Shown: in pieces, positions 7,857 to 13,963 of the stretch
How the letters are laid out: each line of letters starts with the position of its first letter
Numbering within the stretch: the stretch's first letter is position 1
Assembly: GCA_910579725.1 (NCBI GenBank)
Contig: CAJTUD010000047.1
Span: 1-23,517, forward strand
Source: an uncultured Oscillospiraceae bacterium
GTDB taxonomy: Bacteria; Bacillota; Clostridia; Oscillospirales; Oscillospiraceae
Length of the DNA: 23,517 bases
Direction: 5' to 3'
Notes under the pieces: generated by a model
Seen by the model: only the letters and a program-made list of their open reading frames with translations
Databases searched by the model: none
Told to the model about the DNA's origin: nothing
Program-made: the position numbers and the translations under genes

Positions 7857-9305
7857 TCAGATGGCCGGGTCGAACTCCGGCCGGAAGGGAAAGCTGTCCC
7901 GGGGATAATACCGCTCCGGGCCGTCGGTATAGGCAATCCCCGCGGTGTCCTGGCAGGCGTTGCCCGGCGTGAGCGCCAGAACGGAGCAGGGGTTCTGGCC
8001 GGCAAAGTCGGGGAAGAGATAGCCGAGCTTGACCGCGATGATCCGGTAGCTGTCATAGCGCAGGCCGGTGTCGTTGATCCGCTTGCGGGAGATGACGCTG
8101 TAGCGCTGGCTGGTAAGCAGCAGGTCAACGCCGCCCACCCGCAGAACCGCGATACGCAGCGGCGTGGAAAGCTCCTCCGCGTCGAAGACGCGTTTATGGA
8201 TGAGCTCGCCGGAGACGCGGATGCGGACGCTGTTTTCCGGATCAATGGTACCGCCGATATCCAGCGTGAGAACCTGTCCGGTCTCATGGGCGAAGCAGGC
8301 ATCCACCGCGGGGCGGTCCGCCAGACCGGCCACCAGCGCGTTTTGCAGGCCGGCATCGATCATCAGACCAGCCAGCAGAGCCTGGTCCCCCGCGCAGCCG
8401 GCGGTGATGTTGTCCCCGGTGTCGGAGATCATGATTTTCGGCATGCTGCCGGAGGCGGCAAATTCCACCGCCGCCCGGGGCTCCAGAGCTTTGGCCTCGC
8501 CGTAGGAAAATTCGTCCCGCATCGACCACAGCTCCGCCGCCAGCTCCCTGACCTTTTCCAGCGCAGCGGGATCCATCCGGCTGTCGCTGACGGTAATGGC
8601 CATCCGGTTGCGCGGACAGTCGGACCAGGCAAAGCCGCAGAAGAGACTCAGAGCCTCTATGCCGGTCTCCTTCTCCAGCACCCGCAGCCTCTGCTGGAAA
8701 TAGCTGGCAGGCCAGTCCCCAGTAATCACCAGCTCCCCCGGCATGACCATGGGAATCGGAATATACCGGCTGTGCGGCAGAGGCTTCCCCTCCACGCAGC
8801 CGATCAGCGCCCGGACCGCCCGGCAGCCGGTTTCGTAGATGTCAACATGGGGCGCTGTGTAGTAGGCCGTAATGTAATTGATCTGACTGACCAGCTCCCG
8901 GCTCATATTTCCGTGGAAGTCAAACGAGCCGAAAACCGGCATGCGGCCGCCGTACCGTTCCCGCAGCCGCTTGAGCAGATATGCCTCGGCGCTGCCGATG
9001 CCGGGGACGGTCATGGCTCCATGCAGGGAGAGCCAGATGCCGTCGATGCCATCGGTGCAGCAGCTGAGAAATTCCTCCAGGAACCGCTCAAATTCCGGCG
9101 CCTCCAGCGGTCCGGAGGGGATGACGCTGGCATATACCGCCGGAACCACAGTGTGCCCCGCCTCCTCGATGAGCCGGGCGGGGGAGGTGTGGAGGTGGTT
9201 GAAAAGCGCTTCGCCGCGATAGTGCTGGAAGCTGTCGTAGGTCTCCTTCAGAGGCGAGTAGGTGTTGGTCTCCTGCAAGATGCCTCCCACTAAAATCTTT
9301 GCCAC
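7857..9305 (-). CDS. M81 family metallopeptidase (MlrC-like)
   Basis: 482 residues from GTG 9305 (AAGGAG 5-10 bases upstream). Upstream in-frame codons overlap the CBM9-like gene and were rejected. The N-terminal DUF1485 domain has ILQETNTYSP (9-18), SLHGAM (93-98), FGSFDFHGN with Asp129 and His131, and APHVDIYE with His153. The D-x-H...H spacing matches the zinc site of M81 peptidases. The C-terminal MlrC_C domain carries SDTGDNITAGCAGD and GGVDLLLTSQR. The founding member, sphingomonad MlrC, hydrolyses linearised microcystin and other small peptides, and homologues in Firmicutes often sit near ABC importers. There is no signal peptide. Placed between a carbohydrate-binding protein and a GH2, it may act on a peptide, amide or other non-sugar part of a glycoconjugate; this is inferred from context only. 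Gaps of 22 bp and 39 bp to its neighbours indicate one operon. Confidence 0.9.
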   Translation of the reverse strand: MAKILVGGILQETNTYSPLKETYDSFQHYRGEALFNHLHTSPARLIEEAGHTVVPAVYASVIPSGPLEAPEFERFLEEFLSCCTDGIDGIWLSLHGAMTVPGIGSAEAYLLKRLRERYGGRMPVFGSFDFHGNMSRELVSQINYITAYYTAPHVDIYETGCRAVRALIGCVEGKPLPHSRYIPIPMVMPGELVITGDWPASYFQQRLRVLEKETGIEALSLFCGFAWSDCPRNRMAITVSDSRMDPAALEKVRELAAELWSMRDEFSYGEAKALEPRAAVEFAASGSMPKIMISDTGDNITAGCAGDQALLAGLMIDAGLQNALVAGLADRPAVDACFAHETGQVLTLDIGGTIDPENSVRIRVSGELIHKRVFDAEELSTPLRIAVLRVGGVDLLLTSQRYSVISRKRINDTGLRYDSYRIIAVKLGYLFPDFAGQNPCSVLALTPGNACQDTAGIAYTDGPERYYPRDSFPFRPEFDPAI

Positions 9306-9327
9306 AGGCGCTCCTTTCTTCCCGCGT

Positions 9328-10131
9328 TCAGCGGTCTTCCGCAAAGCGTTTGGTAAAGCGGAAAGTGGTGAACGCCTCCGGACGGTGGTTGTCGTCCGAG
9401 CCAACCGGATCCCACGCCCAGCCGACGCTGGTATGTCCGCCGTTGATGGCGAGATTGTTGTAGCGGCCCAGGAAAATGCGCCACTCGTCGCCCTCCTCCG
9501 GCGGGATGGTCCGGCCTCCGGCCAGATCCTTCATGCCGCTCCAGGGAAACGCAATCTCCGCAAACCAGCCCTTCGCCGGGGTATGGGGATCGTTGATGGG
9601 GCCGTCCACATGGACCGCCGACCGCATTCCGGGGAAGTCCCAGTTGAGAAACGCCCAGCGGTTCCCCCGGGGGTGGTCGCCCGTCCAGAAATGGCAGCCC
9701 TGGCGGTCGTGGTTGCCGCCGAACACGCGGGCGTCGTTCCGTATCACATCGAACTCCGGCCGGGTGATCCAGCCGCCTTTTTCGTAGGCGTCCTTCCAGA
9801 TGTAGAACACCTCGTAAACGGTATTGCGGGCGCTGATCTGGAACTCGTAATAGGTATCAATGCCGTCGATGAACACTTCCAGGTCATTTTCAAACCACAG
9901 ATATCCGTCGCGCCGCTCAATGGTGGCCACAGGGAACGGCTCCTCCGCCCAGAATCCGACGTAAAGATTCCTCTCGTCCCACAGGACGGCGGCGCGGCTG
10001 TCGTAGAGCGCGGGAGTGCCGCCGACGACGTCTACAAAGCGGGGAGACCAGGGAGCCTTGCGCCACGCCTCCTCGTCCAGACGTCCGTCAATGCGCAGGG
10101 GGGTTTTGACTTTATAGCATAGATTTTCCAT
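9328..10131 (-). CDS. CBM9-like (DOMON-fold) carbohydrate-binding protein, free-standing
   Basis: 267 residues from ATG 10131 (AAAGGA upstream). The CBM9-like pattern begins at once: LRIDGRLDEEAWRKAPW (about 12-28), FVDVVGG, AAVLWDERNLYVGFWAEEP (about 47-65), DLEVFIDGIDTYYEFQIS. It ends with GWFAEIAFPW, EGDEWRIFLGRYN and FTTFRFTKRF. Conserved tryptophans and tyrosines are abundant. In most characterised proteins CBM9 is attached to a xylanase or other secreted enzyme. Here the domain is the whole protein, with neither a catalytic domain nor a signal peptide. It may be a cytosolic sugar-binding protein or an uncharacterised enzyme of the DOMON-like fold. It is the first gene of the leftward operon, with a promoter at 10312-10340. 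Confidence 0.85.
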   Translation of the reverse strand: MENLCYKVKTPLRIDGRLDEEAWRKAPWSPRFVDVVGGTPALYDSRAAVLWDERNLYVGFWAEEPFPVATIERRDGYLWFENDLEVFIDGIDTYYEFQISARNTVYEVFYIWKDAYEKGGWITRPEFDVIRNDARVFGGNHDRQGCHFWTGDHPRGNRWAFLNWDFPGMRSAVHVDGPINDPHTPAKGWFAEIAFPWSGMKDLAGGRTIPPEEGDEWRIFLGRYNNLAINGGHTSVGWAWDPVGSDDNHRPEAFTTFRFTKRFAEDR

Positions 10132-10229
10132 GACATAGTCCTTTCTGTGTTGGTACGGCCGCGGCGGTTTTTTCGCGGCGGAGTCCTCCGGCGGGAGTTC
10201 AGCGCGGGGGATCCCAAGCGTTTTCCTTC

Positions 10230-10259
10230 CAATTTTTACTTAATTTTAAGTGAAAATTT
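10230..10259. promoter_or_regulatory. Imperfect palindrome, candidate operator
   Basis: Left arm 10230-10243 (CAATTTTTACTTAA) and right arm 10246-10259 (TTAAGTGAAAATTT) match at 12 of 14 positions around a TT centre. The inner ACTTAA-TT-TTAAGT is perfect. It lies about 45-75 bp inside the leftward transcript, where a repressor could act as a roadblock, or where the RNA could fold into a weak hairpin. Confidence 0.6.
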
Positions 10260-10311
10260 AAATGGTTTTCTTGGTTCCACCTGCCTGCTGACTCCCACAA
10301 CTTTGCCGCTG

Positions 10312-10340
10312 ATTATAGCAAACAATCTGCAAAACTTCAA
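10312..10340 (-). promoter_or_regulatory. Sigma-A promoter for the CBM9-M81-GH2 operon
   Basis: On the - strand: TTGAAG (10335-10340), 17-bp spacer, TATAAT (10312-10317). The predicted start is near 10305, giving a leader of about 175 nt. Confidence 0.8.
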
Positions 10341-10346
10341 TAATAT

Positions 10347-10358
10347 CAAGTAAAAATC
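10347..10358 (-). promoter_or_regulatory. Half-site related to the palindrome arms
   Basis: On the - strand it reads GATTTTTACTTG, sharing ATTTTTACTT with the left palindrome arm. It abuts the -35 box of the leftward promoter, on its upstream side. Confidence 0.4.
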
Positions 10359-10407
10359 AATGGCTCGGCCTGTAGAAATTTGCGCTCGAAAATTGTGTAA
10401 TATTTAC

Positions 10408-10420
10408 GAAATTTTACTTA
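10408..10420 (+). promoter_or_regulatory. Half-site related to the palindrome arms
   Basis: GAAATTTTACTTA on the + strand shares ATTTTACTTA with the other copies. It is centred about 30 bp upstream of the rightward -35 box. Confidence 0.4.
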
Positions 10421-10445
10421 TGCACGAATTAGAAAGATTTTTCTA

Positions 10446-10474
10446 TTGCATTTTTAGTAAAATATCCCTATAAT
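10446..10474 (+). promoter_or_regulatory. Sigma-A promoter for the sugar ABC-GH2 operon
   Basis: TTGCAT (10446-10451), 17-bp spacer, perfect TATAAT (10469-10474). The predicted start is near 10481, leaving a leader of about 90 nt before the binding-protein gene. Confidence 0.85.
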
Positions 10475-10568
10475 GTACCCAACCAAATTCCACGGGCTGT
10501 ATGTAGCCGGGCGGAGACTCGGATTACATAAGAAAGAACGAATAACGACGGAAGGAAAGGACACAGTT

Positions 10569-11942
10569 ATGAAAAAGATGATTGCTCTCGCGCTTACCAT
10601 CCTGATGCTCTGCGCCGCCCTGACAGGCTGCGGCCAGAACGGAAATCCCCCCGCCGGTTCCGGCAGCGCAGCCCCCGGCGCCTCCGGAGATTCCTCCGGA
10701 AGCGGCAGCAGCAGCTCCTCCGGCGGAGAGGCCGAGACCCTCACCGTGTGGTGCTGGGACGAATCGTTCAACATCGCCGCCATGCGGACCGCCGAAAAAT
10801 ACTACAGAGAGGCCGGTCACGAGAATTTTACCCTGAACATTGTCAACACTATTGAAGAAGACGTGCAGACCAAGCTCTCCACCGCCTTCTCCGCCAAAGT
10901 CACCGAGGAGCTGCCCGACATCGTGCTCATGGGCGATTCCTGGGCGAATATGTACCTCACCAACTTCCCCGGCTGCTACATGGACCTGACGGACGAAATC
11001 GACTTCACCGAGTTCGCCCCCTACAAGGTCTCCTGCTTCACCGTTGACGGCCGCGTCTACGGCATCCCCTTCGACAGCGGCTCCGCGGGCCTGTTCTACC
11101 GCACAGACATCCTGGAGGAGGCCGGTTTCAAGAGCGAGGATCTGGAGAACGCCACCTGGTGGGACATTCTGGAGATGGGCAAGGTCATCCGCGAAAAGAC
11201 CGGCAAGTACGCCCTCACCTTCGATCCCTCCGCAGGCTGCGCCTTCACCTGGTACGACAGCATGATGCAGGCCAGCGGCGAGTGGTTCTATGACGCCTCC
11301 GACCCCGAGGAGAAGACCGACTTCGCCAACAACGCCGTGGTCCGGGAGCTGAGCGAGCTGCTCAAGGAGTTCTGGAACAACGATCTGGTCTTCCGCACCG
11401 ACACCCGCGATTCCTCCGGCATCGGCGCCATTCAGAACGGCGACGTGGCCTTCGTCCTCAACGCTATCTGGTACAGCCCCAGCATCATGGCCGCCGCGGA
11501 CGCCGCCGGCAAGTGGAGCTACACGAACATCCCCACCCTCACCACCGTTGAGACCGACAGACACAGCAACATCGGCGGCTCCAGCTGGGTCATTCTGGAT
11601 GCCTGCCAGAACAAGGAGCTGGCGCTGGACTTCATGAAAACCATCTGGGCGGGCAACACCGAGTTCTATGACGATATCCTGCTGGGCCAGTCCGCAGTCG
11701 CCACCTGGCTGCCCGCCACTACCAGCGAGGTGTACAACACCCCGGTGGAGTACTTCAGCGGCAAGCCGCTGTACGCTGACTTCGCCTCCTGGGGCCAGTA
11801 TATCCCCTCCGTGGAGTACGGCACCAACACCTGGACGGTCAACAACGCCATCAGCGCCTGCCTCATGGACTACTTTGACGGCAACGTCGACCTCGACGGT
11901 CTGATGGCCAACCTCCAGTCGACCTACGACACCATGAAGTAA
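10569..11942 (+). CDS. Sugar ABC transporter substrate-binding lipoprotein (family 1)
   Basis: 457 residues from ATG 10569, preceded by GGAAAGG. A short hydrophobic signal ends in the lipobox LTGC with Cys21, so the mature protein is a membrane-anchored lipoprotein. A Gly/Ser/Pro-rich linker (about 22-52) leads into the binding fold starting TLTVWCWDESF. Typical family-1 blocks follow: DIVLMGDSWANMY, YGIPFDSGSAGLFYRTDILEEAGF (about 160-183), and near the C-terminus SAVATWLP. Such proteins capture oligosaccharides outside the cell and hand them to MalF/MalG-type permeases, which are encoded next. Very regular, C-rich third codon positions suggest high expression. A hairpin after the stop may limit transcription of the permease genes relative to this one. 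The ligand is unknown, but the operon points to a GH2 substrate. Confidence 0.94.
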   Translation: MKKMIALALTILMLCAALTGCGQNGNPPAGSGSAAPGASGDSSGSGSSSSSGGEAETLTVWCWDESFNIAAMRTAEKYYREAGHENFTLNIVNTIEEDVQTKLSTAFSAKVTEELPDIVLMGDSWANMYLTNFPGCYMDLTDEIDFTEFAPYKVSCFTVDGRVYGIPFDSGSAGLFYRTDILEEAGFKSEDLENATWWDILEMGKVIREKTGKYALTFDPSAGCAFTWYDSMMQASGEWFYDASDPEEKTDFANNAVVRELSELLKEFWNNDLVFRTDTRDSSGIGAIQNGDVAFVLNAIWYSPSIMAAADAAGKWSYTNIPTLTTVETDRHSNIGGSSWVILDACQNKELALDFMKTIWAGNTEFYDDILLGQSAVATWLPATTSEVYNTPVEYFSGKPLYADFASWGQYIPSVEYGTNTWTVNNAISACLMDYFDGNVDLDGLMANLQSTYDTMK

Positions 11943-11963
11943 AAAACGCTGAGGCTCTTTCTG

Positions 11964-11998
11964 CATTCCGGGGGGAGGGACGCTCTCTCCGGAATGCT
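11964..11998 (+). terminator. Hairpin between binding-protein and permease genes (partial terminator or mRNA-stability element)
   Basis: GCATTCCGG (11964-11972) pairs with CCGGAATGC (11990-11998), and inner GGGGAG/CTCTCT pairing is possible. Only TTTC follows, so it should terminate poorly. Such hairpins are common after CUT1 binding-protein genes and raise their expression over the permeases. Confidence 0.55.
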
Positions 11999-12048
11999 TT
12001 CATTCCAGAAGGCTTCGTTTCATACAAAGGATGGCAGGTGATGTTCTT

Positions 12049-12933
12049 TTGAATAAAGTTTCCCGGAGCGCACTGCGCAAAAAGAGCATGTGGGTCAAGC
12101 TGTCGTTTCCCATTATGTTCTGCGTCACGGCGTTCATGCTCTATCCCTTCGTCTATTCCATCGTGTTGTCGCTCTACTCCCACAAGGGGCTGAACGAAAC
12201 GTTTGTGGGCCTCGGCAATTACGTGAAGATGTTCAAGGACCTGACGTTCCTCAAGGCCCTGGGCAACAACTTCCTGTTCCTCATCATTCAGGTCCCTATC
12301 ATGCTGATTTTCGGCCTGTTTTTTGCCTATATCCTGCAAACGGACAACCTCAAGTGCAAGGGGTTCTTCCGGATGGCTATCTTTCTGCCCTGCGTGACCT
12401 CGCTGGTGGCTTATTCCCTGGTTTTCCGGACTATGTTCCAGTTTGACGGCCTGATCAACCAGCTGCTCATGCAGTTCCATCTGATCTCTGCTCCCATTCC
12501 CTGGCTCAGCAGCCGGGGCTGGGCCAGGGCGCTGGTGATCTTCGCGCTGTGCTGGCGCTGGACCGGGTATAACGCCATGTACTATATCGCGGGCCTGCAA
12601 AACATCCCCCGGGACATCTTGGAATCGGCCCGGATGGACGGCTGCAACCCGGCGCAGGCATTTTTCAAAATCGTTGTGCCGCAGCTCAAGCAGGTCATCG
12701 TCTTTACCAGCGTCACCTCCACCATCGGCACCCTTCAGCTCTTCGACGAGATCACCACCCTCACCCAGGGCGGTCCGGCCAACGGAACCATGACGGTCTC
12801 CTATTATATTTACAAGCAGTCCTTTGAAATGGGCAACAACTTCGGCTATTCGGCAGCTATGTCGTGGGTCATTGTTCTGATTATCGCAGTGCTCTCGCTG
12901 ATTCAGCTGCGCGTGACACGGGAGGAGGATTGA
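12049..12933 (+). CDS. Sugar ABC transporter permease, MalF/UgpA type
   Basis: 294 residues from TTG 12049, which has AGGTGAT 6 bases upstream. The in-frame ATG 12031 has AAAGG directly touching it and looks unusable; it would add six residues. Six membrane segments are visible, starting LSFPIMFCVTAFMLYPF. The cytoplasmic EAA loop, which docks the ATPase, is NIPRDILESARMDGCNPAQAFFKIVVPQL (written here as the segment around residues 190-218). With the next gene it forms the membrane pore for the sugar bound by the upstream lipoprotein. No ATPase gene is in the operon, as is usual for CUT1 systems in Firmicutes that share an MsmX-type ATPase encoded elsewhere. Confidence 0.92.
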   Translation: MNKVSRSALRKKSMWVKLSFPIMFCVTAFMLYPFVYSIVLSLYSHKGLNETFVGLGNYVKMFKDLTFLKALGNNFLFLIIQVPIMLIFGLFFAYILQTDNLKCKGFFRMAIFLPCVTSLVAYSLVFRTMFQFDGLINQLLMQFHLISAPIPWLSSRGWARALVIFALCWRWTGYNAMYYIAGLQNIPRDILESARMDGCNPAQAFFKIVVPQLKQVIVFTSVTSTIGTLQLFDEITTLTQGGPANGTMTVSYYIYKQSFEMGNNFGYSAAMSWVIVLIIAVLSLIQLRVTREED

Positions 12934-12936
12934 CAG

Positions 12937-13761
12937 ATGGGAAAGACGAAAAAGCGGCTCTCCCGGGCTCTGATTTACTTTGTTCTGATTCTCGCGTCTT
13001 TTGTTTCGATTTTTCCATGCTACTGGATGTTCGCCAGCGCCTTCAACTCCACCGAGGAGATCGTCGGCGGGCGCATCCTGCCCAGTACGCACCTGATAGA
13101 GAATTTCAAGAACCTGTTTGAGACCTATCCCATCGCCCAGGGCCTGCTGAACTCCCTGAAAATCGCCCTGATCGTGGTGGCCGCCTCCCTGCTGGTGACG
13201 TCGCTGGCCGCTTACGGCTTTGAAAAGTTCAGCACGCGGGCCTCTGAAAAGGCTTACACCATCATTCTGCTGGGCATGATGGTCCCCTTCACCGCGCTGG
13301 TTGTGCCGCTGTACCGGACAATGGCCAATCTCGGCCTGGCAAACAGCCATTGGGCCGTCATTCTTCCGGCAGTGGGCTCCATCTTCCTGCTGTTTTTCTT
13401 CCGGCAAAGCTTCAAATCCATTCCCAACGAGATTCTGGAATCGGCGCGGATCGACGGGGCCGGCGAGCTGCGCATCTTCTTCCAGATTGTATTTCCAAGC
13501 ATGCGGGCCACCTATGCCGCCGCCGCGATCTACGCGTTCATGACGGCCTGGAACAACTATATGTGGCCCATGGTGGTACTCAGCGCCCCCTCCAAAAAAA
13601 CCATCATCCTGCTGGTGTCCAAGATCATCACCTCAGGCTACTATCCGGACTACGGCGTGCAGATGGCGGGCCTTCTGATCGCCACCATTCCGATCGCGGT
13701 CATCTTCCTGGTGCTTCAGCGCAGCTTCGTAGACGGCATCACCGGCTCCGTCAAGGGCTAG
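12937..13761 (+). CDS. Sugar ABC transporter permease, MalG/UgpE type
   Basis: 274 residues. It starts 3 bp after the previous stop, with GGAGGAGG inside the end of the upstream gene, so translation is probably coupled. Six membrane segments begin at about residue 12 (IYFVLILASFVSIFPCYWM). The N-terminal external loop reads FNSTEEIVGGRILP, typical of MalG-like subunits. The EAA loop (about residues 160-188) contains SIPNEILESARIDGAGE. The protein ends VDGITGSVKG, the common C-terminal GxVKG of this family. The 190-200 bp after it contain no gene and no obvious terminator, so the GH2 gene that follows is probably co-transcribed. Confidence 0.93.
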   Translation: MGKTKKRLSRALIYFVLILASFVSIFPCYWMFASAFNSTEEIVGGRILPSTHLIENFKNLFETYPIAQGLLNSLKIALIVVAASLLVTSLAAYGFEKFSTRASEKAYTIILLGMMVPFTALVVPLYRTMANLGLANSHWAVILPAVGSIFLLFFFRQSFKSIPNEILESARIDGAGELRIFFQIVFPSMRATYAAAAIYAFMTAWNNYMWPMVVLSAPSKKTIILLVSKIITSGYYPDYGVQMAGLLIATIPIAVIFLVLQRSFVDGITGSVKG

Positions 13762-13963
13762 AGGGCACAGGAGGAAGTCCATATTCATCATCAGTCAGAA
13801 AAGGAGGGAACGCGCGGCGCAGCAAAGGACGGCTCTTCCAGCTTCGGGAAACAGGATCGCACAGGAAAATTCATCCCGCCCTCTCATCCGGCGCGCCTGA
13901 ACCGACAGGTTTCTCGATAAAACCGCTCAAAACACATTAAAAATTGTCGAGGAGAATATGACT

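Larger units (their letters stand above)
10132..10568. other. 437-bp divergent regulatory region between the two GH2 operons
   Basis: AT-rich and without a credible gene. It holds back-to-back promoters for the leftward (10312-10340) and rightward (10446-10474) operons, a palindrome at 10230-10259 and two further related half-sites. A partial cre/LacI-operator-like core (AAGCGTTT, 10216-10223, within CCCAAGCGTTTTCC) lies about 85 bp downstream of the leftward start site. Confidence 0.8.

Noticed and set aside
5853..9293. 1146-codon + strand open frame
   Set aside because: It lies antisense to the GH2 and M81 genes, both with clear family motifs. The translation is rich in Val/Gly/Ala/His/Gln without recognisable domains, as expected from the complement of GC-rich coding DNA.
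10212..10227. cre-like or LacI-type operator (CCCAAGCGTTTTCC core)
   Set aside because: Only the AAnCGnTT core agrees; the outer TG and CA positions do not. Too weak to list as a separate site.
10524..11966. 480-codon - strand open frame over the sugar-binding protein
   Set aside because: Antisense to a gene with lipobox and family-1 motifs; no ribosome site and low-complexity composition.
11863..13407. 514-codon - strand open frame over the permease genes
   Set aside because: Antisense shadow of two permeases with clear EAA loops; no domain or start signal.
13762..13963. Possible small gene or decayed sequence before the rightward GH2
   Set aside because: Several GGAGG-like runs occur, but no reading frame of useful length follows them and no promoter or terminator is convincing.
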